From assembly GCA_900465675.1 (NCBI GenBank), contig UBJR01000019.1:124001-188000 (forward strand): a stretch of 64,000 nucleotides of DNA, in the 5' to 3' direction. Source of the DNA: Hyphomicrobiales bacterium (GTDB taxonomy: Bacteria; Pseudomonadota; Alphaproteobacteria; Rhizobiales; Rhizobiaceae). The notes beneath the pieces were generated by a model, which was given only the letters and a program-made list of their open reading frames with translations, was not told the origin of the DNA and searched no databases. A program made the position numbers and the translations under genes. Shown piece by piece: positions 1 through 8,593 of this stretch. Within the stretch, counting starts at the first letter, position 1. The number at the start of each line of letters is the position of its first letter.

Positions 1-237
1 GCACTCGTTTCGCGCGGTGAAGTGCCTTACGGCATCGTCTACCAGACCGACGCAGCCGCCGATAAGGGCGTTGCGATCGTCGGCACCTTCCCGGCCGATT
101 CCCACCCACCGATCATCTATCCGGTGGCGCTGCTCGCCGAAAGCAAGAATGCCGATGCCGCCGCTTATCTCGACTTCCTGAAATCCGACAAGGCCGCACC
201 GTTCTTCACCGCGCAGGGTTTCACGATCCTGAAGTGA
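1..237 (+). CDS. modA: Molybdate-binding periplasmic protein ModA, C-terminal part
   Basis: This is the 3' end of a gene whose start lies before the window; the frame is open from base 1. The 78 visible residues have the closing part of a ModA-type solute-binding protein: GIVYQTDA, then the FPADSHPPIIYP segment and a terminal helix ending KSDKAAPFFTAQGF. ModA captures molybdate in the periplasm and delivers it to the ModB/ModC importer. modB and modC follow on the same strand, which supports the call. A hairpin with a T-run separates it from modB, so the two may not be expressed equally. Confidence 0.88.
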   Translation, partial: ALVSRGEVPYGIVYQTDAAADKGVAIVGTFPADSHPPIIYPVALLAESKNADAAAYLDFLKSDKAAPFFTAQGFTILK

Positions 238-280
238 TCGAACTGAAATGATTGCAGAATTTCTTTCTGCAGCTTAGCGT

Positions 281-313
281 GAAGGCTCGCATTTCTGCGA
301 GCCTTCTATTTTT
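281..313 (+). terminator. Hairpin plus T-run between modA and modB
   Basis: A perfect 11-bp inverted repeat (281-291 with 296-306, loop 4 nt) is followed by TATTTTTT. This has the form of an intrinsic terminator but sits inside the mod operon. The modB Shine-Dalgarno GGAGAAG starts at 314, immediately after the T-run. It could act as a partial terminator or 3'-end stabiliser that keeps the binding protein more abundant than the membrane components. That is inference from position. Confidence 0.6.
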
Positions 314-327
314 GGAGAAGACGGATC

Positions 328-1029
328 TTGGATGCCCTTGGCCTGAGCGCGGAAGAATGGACGGCGATCATGCTCAGCCTTCGCGTCTCCATCGTGGCGA
401 TGATCGCCAGCCTGCCTTTCGGCATCGGCGCAGCGCTGCTGCTCGCCCGCGGCCGCTTCTACGGCAAGTCGATTCTGAACGGCATCATCCATCTTCCGCT
501 CATCCTGCCCCCTGTCGTCACAGGCTTCATCCTTCTCGTCCTGTTCGGCCGACGTGGGCCGATTGGCAGCCTGCTCGACCAATATCTCGGCATCGTCCTC
601 TCGTTCCGCTGGACGGGCGCTGCGCTGGCCTGCGCGGTGATGGGCTTCCCGCTGATGGTGCGCAGCATTCGCCTCTCCATCGAAGCGGTCGACCGCAAGC
701 TCGAAGAAGCGGCAGGCACTCTCGGCGCAAGTCCGCTCTGGGTATTCCTGACTGTTACCCTACCGCTGACATTGCCTGGCATCATCGCGGGAATGATCTT
801 GTCTTTTGCAAAGGCCATGGGCGAGTTCGGCGCCACGATCACCTTCGTCTCGAACATCCCCGGCGAAACCCAAACGCTGTCCGCCGCGATCTACACCTTC
901 ACGCAGGTGCCGGGCGGCGATGCCGGCGCCTTCAGGCTGACGCTGGTAGCCGTCGCCATCTCCATGGCGGCGCTACTGGCATCCGAATACATGGCCTATC
1001 TCGCCGGCCGGAAAGTGGATCCGGCATGA
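328..1029 (+). CDS. modB: Molybdate ABC transporter permease ModB
   Basis: Inner-membrane channel subunit of the ModABC importer. The product is 233 residues, normal for ModB, with about five hydrophobic segments and the cytoplasmic EAA loop (EEAAGTLGAS near residue 127, followed by PLTLPGIIAG) that docks on the ATPase. The start is a TTG preceded by GGAGAAG at 314-320, seven bases upstream; the first ATG downstream would remove part of the first conserved segment. The stop overlaps the modC start by four bases (ATGA), implying translational coupling. Confidence 0.93.
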   Translation: MDALGLSAEEWTAIMLSLRVSIVAMIASLPFGIGAALLLARGRFYGKSILNGIIHLPLILPPVVTGFILLVLFGRRGPIGSLLDQYLGIVLSFRWTGAALACAVMGFPLMVRSIRLSIEAVDRKLEEAAGTLGASPLWVFLTVTLPLTLPGIIAGMILSFAKAMGEFGATITFVSNIPGETQTLSAAIYTFTQVPGGDAGAFRLTLVAVAISMAALLASEYMAYLAGRKVDPA

Positions 1030-2093
1030 CACTGACCGTTGACGCCCGCCACCGCCTCGGCGCCTTCCGACTCGACGGCGCCTTCATCTCAGAGAACGGC
1101 GTGACTGCGCTCTTCGGCCGTTCCGGATCCGGCAAGACCTCGATGATCCGTATCATCGCCGGCCTGACACGCCCGGAAGAGGGCAGGGTGCTTCTCGATG
1201 GCGAACCGTTGACCGATACTGCCAAGGGCATCTTCGTTCCGCGCCACCGCCGCCGCTTCGGCTATGTCTTTCAGGAGGCGCGGCTTTTCCCGCATCTGAG
1301 CGTCCGCAGCAACCTCACCTATGGCCGCTGGTTCGCGCCGAAAGCCGGGCGCGCGGATAATTTCGATCGCATCATCGACATGCTGGGGATCGAGCCGCTG
1401 CTGACTCGCGCACCGGCAAAACTCTCCGGCGGCGAGAGGCAGCGTGTGGCAATCGGCCGGGCACTGCTGTCTTCCCCGCGCCTGCTTCTGATGGACGAGC
1501 CGCTGGCAGCGCTCGATGAAGCACGCAAGGCCGAAATCCTGCCTTACCTCGAGCGTTTGCGCGACGAGACGCAGATCCCGATCGTCTATGTCAGCCACTC
1601 GATCGCCGAGGTCGCCCGCCTGGCGAACCAGGTCGTCGTCATGCGCGACGGCAGGGTGGAAGCAATCGGCAGCGCCGCCGACATTCTGAGCCGGCCATCG
1701 GGAAGCGAAGGGCGGCGGGAGGCCGGCGCGCTTCTGGAGGGGACGGTCGCAAGCGTCGACCCGAAACACCAGCTGGCGACGGTGACACTGAAGACAGGCG
1801 AGCTGCAGGTACCGAGTGCCGCGGCCGAGCCGGGCAAGCGGGTGCGCATCCTGATCCCGGCCCGCGACGTCATGCTGGCGACTGCGAAGCCCGAGGGCTT
1901 GAGCGCCCTCAACATCATTGTCGGAACCATCCGCGAACTGGCGCCTGCCGACGATGGCACGGTCGAGGTTCAGGTCGATTGCGGCGGCGATGTCATCCTG
2001 TCGCGCATCACGGCACTGTCGGTGGAGAAGCTCGCGCTGGCGCCCGGAAAGTCTGTTTTTGCCGTGATCAAGACGGTTGCGCTGCAGCCCTGA
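1026..2093 (+). CDS. modC: Molybdate ABC transporter ATPase ModC
   Basis: ATPase driving molybdate import. At 355 residues it has the usual ModC size. It shows Walker A GRSGSGKT (residues 31-38), a Q-loop after FGYVFQEARLF, the signature LSGGERQR, Walker B LLLMDEP and a switch histidine (VSHS). The C-terminal about 120 residues form the Mop/TOBE-type domain that senses oxyanion in this family. The start is set by the ATGA overlap with modB. The frame stays open far upstream, but that stretch is antisense-like modB sequence. The stop abuts the convergent ModE-type gene with no spacer. Confidence 0.95.
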   Translation: MTLTVDARHRLGAFRLDGAFISENGVTALFGRSGSGKTSMIRIIAGLTRPEEGRVLLDGEPLTDTAKGIFVPRHRRRFGYVFQEARLFPHLSVRSNLTYGRWFAPKAGRADNFDRIIDMLGIEPLLTRAPAKLSGGERQRVAIGRALLSSPRLLLMDEPLAALDEARKAEILPYLERLRDETQIPIVYVSHSIAEVARLANQVVVMRDGRVEAIGSAADILSRPSGSEGRREAGALLEGTVASVDPKHQLATVTLKTGELQVPSAAAEPGKRVRILIPARDVMLATAKPEGLSALNIIVGTIRELAPADDGTVEVQVDCGGDVILSRITALSVEKLALAPGKSVFAVIKTVALQP

Positions 2094-2471
2094 TCATTTC
2101 GTGGCGCCATCGGTGGGGCTGCGGTTTCCCTCAAGCCAGGCAAGGTCGCTCGCCAGCGTTACGCGAACCGTTTCCTCCATGCGGCGGAAACGGGCAAGCA
2201 GCTCTTCCCCGAACGGCGTCAGTGCAGCACCGCCACCCTTCTGCCCACCGCGCTGCGATTCGACCACCGGCTGCTTGAACATGCGGTTCATGTCGCTGAC
2301 CAGCAGCCAGGCGCGCCGGTAGGACATATCCATCGCCCGGCCGGCGGCCGAAATAGAGCCGGTCTCACGGATATGCTCCAGAAGCTCCATCTTGCCGCGC
2401 CCGAGCCGGTCCTCGTGCGGAAAGCTGATGCGCAGCACTGGAATGAGATTGGGTCTCGCAGGATCAGGCAT
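2094..2471 (-). CDS. Stand-alone ModE N-terminal-type winged-helix regulator
   Basis: The 125-residue product matches the DNA-binding half of ModE: a LysR-like winged helix with GKMELLEHIRETGSISAAGRAMDMSYRRAW (residues about 27-56), then RGGQKGGGAALTPFGEELL. There is no molybdate-binding TOBE domain, so it is either a one-domain regulator or senses through a partner. Such single-domain ModE-like proteins are common next to rhizobial mod operons. It is convergent with modC and ends on the next base. Direct control of modABC is plausible but its operator would be upstream of the window. Confidence 0.8.
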   Translation of the reverse strand: MPDPARPNLIPVLRISFPHEDRLGRGKMELLEHIRETGSISAAGRAMDMSYRRAWLLVSDMNRMFKQPVVESQRGGQKGGGAALTPFGEELLARFRRMEETVRVTLASDLAWLEGNRSPTDGATK

Positions 2472-2608
2472 GAAGTCAGTATTTTCCGAATGAACCGCTG
2501 CACTTTACGCGTGGCGTTGGCCGCTGTACACAGCCGCCGGAAATACCGGCCTGTCATAATTGTTGATCGCGCAGACAAGTCTTCGCGCCATGAAACCACG
2601 GCCGTGTC

Positions 2609-2637
2609 TTGAAAGATTAATTGTTTGATGCCTATCT
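2609..2637 (+). promoter_or_regulatory. Predicted sigma-70 promoter of rsfS
   Basis: TTGAAA (2609-2614), a 17-bp spacer and CTATCT (2632-2637) fit the rhizobial housekeeping pattern CTTGAC-N17-CTATAT. The expected start of transcription, near 2645, gives a leader of about 25 nt to the GTG start or about 60 nt to the CTG alternative of rsfS. Confidence 0.5.
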
Positions 2638-2670
2638 TAACTATGATTTGGAACGCCCAAATCAGTTGAT

Positions 2671-3117
2671 GTGCATGTCTGTTATTCCAGGAAAGGGAAA
2701 GCACTGACAACAGTACACGCCAAGGGAAGAACGCTCGCCGTTATCCCGAAGAGCCCGGAACGTGGCGCCGATGCCGCTGCCCGCGCCCTGCAAGCCGTCC
2801 TCGTGAGCCTCGAGGACTCGAAAGCTGAAGATATCGTCACCATCGACATTGCTGGGAAATCTGCGCTGGGCGACCATATGGTCGTTGTCTCAGGGCGATC
2901 GACCCGTCATGTCATGGCGATCGCAGACCATCTCCTCTCCGACCTCAAGGACGACGGCTTCGGTGCCGCGCGTGTCGAAGGCCAGGATGCAGGCGATTGG
3001 ATCCTGATCGACACCGGCGATATCATCGTGCACGTTTTCCGCCCCGAAATCCGTGAGTTCTACAACATCGAAAAGATGTGGGCTGCTCCGGACCTGGACG
3101 AGGAAACGCTGCACTAA
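2671..3117 (+). CDS. rsfS: Ribosomal silencing factor RsfS
   Basis: RsfS (Iojap/DUF143) binds protein L14 on the 50S subunit and blocks subunit joining when nutrients are short. Conserved features are visible: EDIVTIDIAGKSALGDHMVVVSGRSTRHV, the DWILIDTGDIIVHVF segment and the terminal REFYNIEKMW. The listed GTG start gives 148 residues. A strong purine-rich Shine-Dalgarno (AGGAAAGGGA, about 2689-2698) lies inside that reading and points to a CTG at 2704 instead, which would begin at LTTVHAKG. A GC-rich hairpin (3118-3144) follows the stop, then rlmH, the usual neighbour. Confidence 0.9.
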   Translation: MHVCYSRKGKALTTVHAKGRTLAVIPKSPERGADAAARALQAVLVSLEDSKAEDIVTIDIAGKSALGDHMVVVSGRSTRHVMAIADHLLSDLKDDGFGAARVEGQDAGDWILIDTGDIIVHVFRPEIREFYNIEKMWAAPDLDEETLH

Positions 3118-3235
3118 CAGGCGCCACGCCTTCACCGGCGCCTGATACGCGGCATGCAAGCAAGGCCGGAAACATTGGACACCGGCCAGCAGGCCGGTTT
3201 TGCGTTCTTCGGAATGCTGAACAGGAGCGGGTGAC

Positions 3236-3718
3236 ATGCGTATTGGTCTTTTTGCCGTGGGGCGGCTCAAATCCGGCCCTGAGAAGGATCTTGCGGCCCG
3301 TTATTTCGACCGTTTTTCCAAGGCGGGCCCGGCGGTCGGCCTCGAATTCTCCCGCGTTGCCGAAGTGGCCGAAAGCCGCGCCTCGAATGCCGAAACGCGC
3401 AAGCGCGAGGAGGCGGGGATGCTTTTGAAGACCCTTCCCGAAGGCGGCGTCCTCATTCTGCTCGACGAGCGCGGCAAGGCGCTCGACAGCGAGGCTTTCG
3501 CCAACGCCCTCGGCACCTATCGCGACAATGGCAAACGCGATCTGACCATCGCCATCGGCGGCGCCGACGGGCTGGATCCGGCGCTCTACGACAGGGCCGA
3601 CATGACGCTCTGCCTCGGCAAGATGACATGGCCTCACCAGATCGTCCGCACCCTGATCGCCGAGCAGCTCTACCGCGCCGTTACCATTCTTTCCGGGCAT
3701 CCCTATCACCGCGTCTAA
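3236..3718 (+). CDS. rlmH: 23S rRNA (pseudouridine1915-N3)-methyltransferase RlmH
   Basis: SPOUT-fold methyltransferase that methylates pseudouridine 1915 in helix 69 of 23S rRNA, using S-adenosylmethionine on assembled 70S ribosomes. The product is 160 residues, the family size. It has LILLDERGK, the SAM-binding knot with IGGADGL near residue 108, and the invariant C-terminus EQLYRAVTILSGHPYHR. An ATG with GGAGCGGG upstream marks the start. It follows rsfS, a conserved order in many bacteria. Confidence 0.95.
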   Translation: MRIGLFAVGRLKSGPEKDLAARYFDRFSKAGPAVGLEFSRVAEVAESRASNAETRKREEAGMLLKTLPEGGVLILLDERGKALDSEAFANALGTYRDNGKRDLTIAIGGADGLDPALYDRADMTLCLGKMTWPHQIVRTLIAEQLYRAVTILSGHPYHRV

Positions 3719-3802
3719 GGGTCACGCAGCCGTGTTATCAGGCGTGCCGATCTTTCTGGTCAAAGCCGCCAAATCAGCTTAGTCTCCGCGCGATTTTGAG
3801 AG

Positions 3803-5263
3803 TTGCCCCGAACACGCATGACAAGAAGCGCCCGCAAGCGAACGAGCCTGATTTTGCCTCTGCTTGCGGCCGGCATTGCTGCGACAAATCCACCTTCCGC
3901 TTTGAGGATGGAGGCGCAAGCGCAGGACGCCCCCGCCCAGAATGTGCAGGACGCCGCCCCCGCTGCCGCAGCACCGTCTCCGCAGGCCGTCACGCCACCG
4001 CCTGACCCCGCCGCCGAGCTGGCGAGGAAGCGCGATCAGACGCGCGCAGAGCTCGATGCACTGTCGAAGACGATCAATCTTTCGTCAGATAAAGTGAACG
4101 AGCTAGAGAAGAGCATCGCCGATCTCGACAAGAGCAGTTCGAGCATCCGTCAGGCACTGATCGACTCCGCCGCCCGCCGCAAGACGCTGGAAAAGCAGAT
4201 CCTCGAGAGCGAGAAGAAGCTCGCCGATCTGGGCGTCAAGGAAGATGGCATCCGCCGCTCACTGCACGACCGCCGCGGACTGCTTGCGGAAGTACTGGCG
4301 GCCCTTCAGCGCATGGGCCGCAACCCGCCACCGGCGCTGCTGGTCACTCCCGACGACGCCCTCGCTTCGGTTCGCAGCGCCATCCTGCTCGGTGCTGTCG
4401 TGCCGGGAATGCGCAAGGAAACCGATAGGTTGGCGGCCGATCTCAACAATCTCGCAGCTCTGCAGACCGGAAGCGCCAAGGAGCGCGCCGGTCTGACGGC
4501 GACGATGACCAACAGCATCGAGGAGGAGCGCCGTATGGATCTCCTGCTCGCCGAAAACGACAAGCACAGCCGCAGCAGCGCTGCCGAACTCGACGCCGAA
4601 AAGAAGCGCTCGGAGGAGTTGGCAGGAAAGGCGACGACGCTGGAAGGCCTCGTCGCCTCGATGGAATCGGAAATCTCTTCCGTGCGCGAAGCCGCCGAAG
4701 CTGCACGGCGCGAAGAGGAAAATCGCAAGCTCCTGACCGATGAACAGCGAGCCCAGGCGAAGGCTCTGGCGGACAGCGGAGTGCCCGATAAAAACCGCAT
4801 TGCGCCCGCATATCCGTTTGGAGAATTGAAGGCGAAATTGGAGCTGCCCGTGGCGGGCGATATTCTGCGTCAGTTCGGCGATGCCGACGGCACCGGCCAC
4901 GAGGCGATGGGCATGACGCTGGCGACCAATCCGGACTCGGTGGTCACCGCACCTGCCGACGGACTGGTGGTTTTTGCCGGCGCTTTCCGCAGTTACGGCC
5001 AGATGATCATTCTCGATACAGGCGACGGATACCACCTCGTTCTATCCGGCATGGACACGATCAGCACCCGCCAGGGCAAGTTCGTTTTTGCCGGTGAGCC
5101 GCTTGCGGCAATGGGCGCGAAAAGAGTGGCAAGCGCGACAGCATTGGCGCTGGAAACAAACCGGCCAACGCTTTACATTGAATTTCGAAAGGACGGTAAA
5201 CCGGTCGATTCCCGGCCGTGGTGGACCGCCAAAGACACTGGAAAGGCACGCAATGATTCGTAG
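3803..5263 (+). CDS. EnvC-like murein hydrolase activator (degenerate LytM/M23)
   Basis: A periplasmic protein with a signal peptide (basic N-terminus, LILPLLAAGIAAT), a long charged coiled coil (about residues 75-325) and a C-terminal LytM/M23 domain (about 365-480). The zinc-ligand pattern of active M23 peptidases is not intact: the GHEAMGM segment and YHLVLSG lack the usual HxxxD and HxH. This matches EnvC-type proteins, which activate amidases rather than cut peptidoglycan, so a role in cell separation is inferred. The start is TTG at 3803 or ATG at 3818; neither has a clear Shine-Dalgarno. ctpA overlaps its last 11 bases. Confidence 0.82.
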   Translation: MPRTRMTRSARKRTSLILPLLAAGIAATNPPSALRMEAQAQDAPAQNVQDAAPAAAAPSPQAVTPPPDPAAELARKRDQTRAELDALSKTINLSSDKVNELEKSIADLDKSSSSIRQALIDSAARRKTLEKQILESEKKLADLGVKEDGIRRSLHDRRGLLAEVLAALQRMGRNPPPALLVTPDDALASVRSAILLGAVVPGMRKETDRLAADLNNLAALQTGSAKERAGLTATMTNSIEEERRMDLLLAENDKHSRSSAAELDAEKKRSEELAGKATTLEGLVASMESEISSVREAAEAARREEENRKLLTDEQRAQAKALADSGVPDKNRIAPAYPFGELKAKLELPVAGDILRQFGDADGTGHEAMGMTLATNPDSVVTAPADGLVVFAGAFRSYGQMIILDTGDGYHLVLSGMDTISTRQGKFVFAGEPLAAMGAKRVASATALALETNRPTLYIEFRKDGKPVDSRPWWTAKDTGKARNDS

Positions 5264-6575
5264 GGCTTCTCTTGTTCTGGTCGGCGCATTGATGGGTGCG
5301 ACCGCGATGAGCGTCATTTATTCGGCCGGCGTGCCTGCCGAGGCGGCCGGTGCTTCTACCTACAAGGAGCTCTCGGTATTCGGCGATGTCTTCGAACGTG
5401 TCCGCGCCCAATACGTGACGCCGCCGGCTGAAGACAAGCTGATCGAGAATGCCATCAACGGCATGCTCTCCTCGCTCGACCCGCATTCCAGCTACATGAA
5501 TGCCAAGGACGCCGAGGATATGAGCACCCAGACGAAGGGTGAGTTCGGCGGCCTCGGCATCGAAGTGACGATGGAAGACGAACTCGTCAAGGTCATCACG
5601 CCGATCGACGATACGCCTGCCGCCAAGGCCGGCGTTCTCGCCGGTGACTATATTTCGGAGATCGATGGCCAGTCCGTTCGCGGCCTCAAGCTCGAGGACG
5701 CCGTCGAGAAGATGCGCGGCGCCATCAACACCCCGATCAAGCTGACACTGATCCGCAAGGGCGCCGACAAGCCGATCGAACTGACGATCGTTCGCGATGT
5801 CGTTGCCGTCCAGGCCGTGAAGTCCCGCGTCGAGGATGATGTTGGCTATCTGCGCATCATCTCCTTCACCGAGAAGACCTATCCGGATCTCGAGAAGGCG
5901 ATCACCAAGATCAAGGAAACCGTTCCTGCCGACAAGCTGAAGGGTTATGTCCTCGACCTGCGTCTTAACCCGGGCGGTCTGCTCGATCAGGCGATCAAGG
6001 TATCGGACGCCCTGCTGCAGCGCGGCGAGGTGGTGTCTACCCGCGGCCGCAATCCGGATGAAACCCGCCGCTTCAATGCCGGCCCGGGCGATCTGACGGA
6101 TGGCAAGCCGGTCGTCGTGCTGATCAACGGCGGTTCGGCCTCGGCTTCGGAAATCGTAGCCGGCGCCTTGCAGGATCTGCGCCGCGCGACCATCCTCGGC
6201 ACCCGCTCCTTCGGCAAGGGTTCCGTCCAGACGATCATCCCGCTGGGCGAAAACGGCGCGCTGCGTCTGACGACGGCACTCTACTATACGCCGTCGGGCC
6301 GCTCGATCCAGGGCACCGGCATCACGCCTGATATCAAGGTCGAAGAGCCGCTCCCTGATGATCTGAAGGGCAAGATGGTGACCGAGGGCGAATCCAGCCT
6401 GCGCGGCCACATCAAGGGCCAGAGCGAGACGGATGAAGGCTCGGGCTCGGTCGCCTATGTGCCGCCGGATCCGAAGGACGACGTCCAGCTGAACTACGCA
6501 CTTGATCTGCTGCGCGGCAAGAAGACCGATCCGGCCTTCCCGCCGAACCCGGACAAGGCGGTTTCCGCAAAGTAA
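5253..6575 (+). CDS. ctpA: Carboxy-terminal processing serine protease CtpA (S41)
   Basis: Periplasmic S41A protease of 440 residues. It has an N-terminal membrane or signal segment (ASLVLVGALMGATAMSVIYSAG), a PDZ domain around residues 95-170 (GEFGGLGIEV to TLIRKG) and a catalytic core with Ser295 in NGGSASASE and Lys322 in FGKGSVQ, the Ser-Lys dyad. The ATG lies inside the end of the EnvC-like gene, an 11-base overlap, so the two are probably co-translated. The pairing of an EnvC/LytM factor with a Ctp protease is common and suggests joint control of peptidoglycan hydrolases. The specific substrate cannot be read from sequence. Confidence 0.93.
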   Translation: MIRRASLVLVGALMGATAMSVIYSAGVPAEAAGASTYKELSVFGDVFERVRAQYVTPPAEDKLIENAINGMLSSLDPHSSYMNAKDAEDMSTQTKGEFGGLGIEVTMEDELVKVITPIDDTPAAKAGVLAGDYISEIDGQSVRGLKLEDAVEKMRGAINTPIKLTLIRKGADKPIELTIVRDVVAVQAVKSRVEDDVGYLRIISFTEKTYPDLEKAITKIKETVPADKLKGYVLDLRLNPGGLLDQAIKVSDALLQRGEVVSTRGRNPDETRRFNAGPGDLTDGKPVVVLINGGSASASEIVAGALQDLRRATILGTRSFGKGSVQTIIPLGENGALRLTTALYYTPSGRSIQGTGITPDIKVEEPLPDDLKGKMVTEGESSLRGHIKGQSETDEGSGSVAYVPPDPKDDVQLNYALDLLRGKKTDPAFPPNPDKAVSAK

Positions 6576-6634
6576 TTGAGAAAACATCAGGCCGGAGTAA
6601 CATCCGGCCTGATGATTCTGACTGTTTCCCGGTT

Positions 6635-7849
6635 TTGGGGCGGGCGAGGAAATTGGGAACGGATTTGCATGCACCACTCGGCCAGAACCGTAAACCTGGC
6701 CCGAAGCGGCCAGGTATCCTGCGGATCGGCCGGATCATCGCCAGCCTTTGCCTGATCGGCATCGGCGGCTTTTCCCTCTATACGGCAATGCGCGATGACG
6801 GCCTGCAACAGCCGAAACCGGCGCCCGAAACGCAAGCGGCTTCACCCGCCACAGATGCGGTCCCGACACCAGCGACACCGGATCAATCGACCGCCAACGG
6901 CATGACGCGTTCCGATCCGCATTCCGGCGCCAATGTCGAGAAGATGGTGACGGGTGACGGCTCTGTCGTCACCAAATACAGCCCACGCCCGCGTGACGGC
7001 GACGGCCCTGCTCTGATCGACGCGACCCAGGTCGGTCAGGATCCGCGTATGGCCGCCATGCCGAATGACAGCCTTCTGGAAGACTCGCCCTTCGGCCGTC
7101 TGCCAATCATCGGCCCGGATGGCCGCAGGCCGATGGATCAATATGCGCGGCCCTGGTCCGGCGCACGCGGCACTCGAATTGCCATTGTCGTCAGCGGCCT
7201 TGGTCTCAGCCAGACGGGCACGCAGCGCGCTATCAAGGAACTCCCCGAGGAAATCACCTTCGCCTTTGCAGCCAGCGGCAACAGCCTGCAGCGCTGGATG
7301 CAGGACGCGCGGCGAGGCGGGCACGAAATCCTCATGCAGGTTCCGCTTGAACCATTTGATTACCCGGCAAACGATCCGGGGCCGGAAACGCTGCTGACAT
7401 CGAAACCGCCCGCCAAAAACGTCGAAAACCTGCACCGCGCCATGGGCGAGATCACCAACTACACCGGCATCATGAACTATCAGGGCGGCCGCTTCCTCTC
7501 CAATCCCGATGCGATGGAGCCTGTGATGCGCGATATTGGCAAGCGTGGCCTGCTGTTCCTGGATGACGGTTCCTCGGCACAATCGAAGACCGAAGCCGTC
7601 GCCAAGGGAACCGAGCTTCCCTATGCGTTTGCCGATCTTCAGCTTGACGGCCAGCTCGATGTCAACGCGATCATGCAAAAGCTTGACGAGCTGGAACGCA
7701 TCGCCAAGCGCAACGGTCAGGCGATCGGCGTTGCCTCTGCCTTCGACGAAAGCATTGACGCCATCTCCAAGTGGAGCGAAGAAGCCGCCATGCGCGGCAT
7801 CGAGATCGTCGGTGTCGCCGCGCTGGCAAACGACCCTAGGAAGCCGTGA
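6635..7849 (+). CDS. Divergent polysaccharide deacetylase family protein (YibQ/DUF610)
   Basis: About 400 residues: a short cytoplasmic N-terminus, one membrane anchor (IGRIIASLCLIGIGGFSLY), a Pro/Ala/Thr-rich periplasmic linker (about residues 55-115), and a deacetylase-like NodB-fold domain from TRIAIVVSGLGLS onward, with HEILMQVPLEPFDYP, NYQGGRF and LLFLDDGSS. These are the hallmarks of the YibQ family, which often accompanies envC and ctp genes; the enzymatic substrate is not established. The start is uncertain: TTG codons at 6635, 6653 and 6665 are all possible. rppH follows after nine bases, so the three genes behave as one operon with ctpA. Confidence 0.8.
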   Translation: MGRARKLGTDLHAPLGQNRKPGPKRPGILRIGRIIASLCLIGIGGFSLYTAMRDDGLQQPKPAPETQAASPATDAVPTPATPDQSTANGMTRSDPHSGANVEKMVTGDGSVVTKYSPRPRDGDGPALIDATQVGQDPRMAAMPNDSLLEDSPFGRLPIIGPDGRRPMDQYARPWSGARGTRIAIVVSGLGLSQTGTQRAIKELPEEITFAFAASGNSLQRWMQDARRGGHEILMQVPLEPFDYPANDPGPETLLTSKPPAKNVENLHRAMGEITNYTGIMNYQGGRFLSNPDAMEPVMRDIGKRGLLFLDDGSSAQSKTEAVAKGTELPYAFADLQLDGQLDVNAIMQKLDELERIAKRNGQAIGVASAFDESIDAISKWSEEAAMRGIEIVGVAALANDPRKP

Positions 7850-7858
7850 GGAAACCTG

Positions 7859-8392
7859 ATGAGCAAGGCGCCGATCACCGCAGATGGCCTGCCCTACCGC
7901 CCCTGCGTGGGCGTGATGATCCTCAACCGTGAGGGACTGGTTTGGGCCGGACGGCGCATTCCAATCGGAAATTCCGAGTATGACGGCTCGGCGCAGCTCT
8001 GGCAGATGCCACAGGGCGGCATCGACAAGGGCGAGGATCCGCTGGAGGCTGCCTATCGCGAGCTCTATGAAGAGACCGGTATGAAAACCGTCTCCCTGCT
8101 CGGCGAGGCGAAGGATTGGATCAATTACGACCTGCCGCCGCACCTGATCGGCATCGGCCTGAAGGGCAAGTTTCGCGGCCAGACCCAGCGCTGGTTTGCC
8201 TTCCGCTTCGAAGGCGACGACAGCGAAATCGCCATCAACCCGCCGCCGGGCGGCCATGAGCCGGAATTCGATGCCTGGGAATGGAAGCCGATGGCCGAGC
8301 TGCCGGATCTGATCGTAACCTTCAAGCGTAAGGTCTATGAACAGGTCGTTGCGGAATTCACGCATCTGGCAGGATTGAAACCCGCGGAATAA
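7859..8392 (+). CDS. rppH: RNA pyrophosphohydrolase RppH (Nudix)
   Basis: Nudix hydrolase that converts 5'-triphosphate or diphosphate RNA ends to monophosphate, starting 5'-end-dependent decay. The Nudix box is complete at residues 53-75 (G-x5-E-x7-REL-x-EE-x-G). The LPYRPCVGVMILN start and the WQMPQGGID segment are typical of RppH/IalA proteins. At 177 residues it matches alphaproteobacterial members. GAGGAAA precedes the ATG. Nudix substrates can overlap (ApnA), so the RNA role is by family. Confidence 0.9.
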   Translation: MSKAPITADGLPYRPCVGVMILNREGLVWAGRRIPIGNSEYDGSAQLWQMPQGGIDKGEDPLEAAYRELYEETGMKTVSLLGEAKDWINYDLPPHLIGIGLKGKFRGQTQRWFAFRFEGDDSEIAINPPPGGHEPEFDAWEWKPMAELPDLIVTFKRKVYEQVVAEFTHLAGLKPAE

Positions 8393-8560
8393 AGCGCACA
8401 GGCGGCGCAATACTTCTCAGGAAGCTTCGCTTTTGCCGGCAGCGGCGCACCATGCCGCGTGCATCGCCAGTATCGAAACGGCATGGAAGCGTGAAGGCGC
8501 CAGCATCTCGGAAAGCCGTTACGGCTCCGTCAAAGCCTATGAATATGAGTATCCTAGCCC

Positions 8561-8593
8561 AAAAGTAGCAAACCCCGCCAGAAACTGGCGAGG
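8561..8593 (-). terminator. Predicted terminator of bfd-bfr
   Basis: Read on the minus strand, CCTCGCCAG and CTGGCGGGG form a nine-pair stem (one U-G) with a TTT loop, followed by TTTGCTACTTTT. It lies about 40 bases after the bfr stop. The remaining sequence from the end of rppH to this hairpin shows no gene I can support. Confidence 0.6.

Noticed and set aside
252..1025. Upstream extension of the modC frame to base 252
   Set aside because: The modC protein family starts at the ATG overlapping modB; the extension is Arg/His/Pro-rich out-of-frame modB sequence.
8452..8568. 38-codon frame beginning MPRASPVSKR
   Set aside because: No Shine-Dalgarno, no promoter, composition typical of random high-GC sequence.
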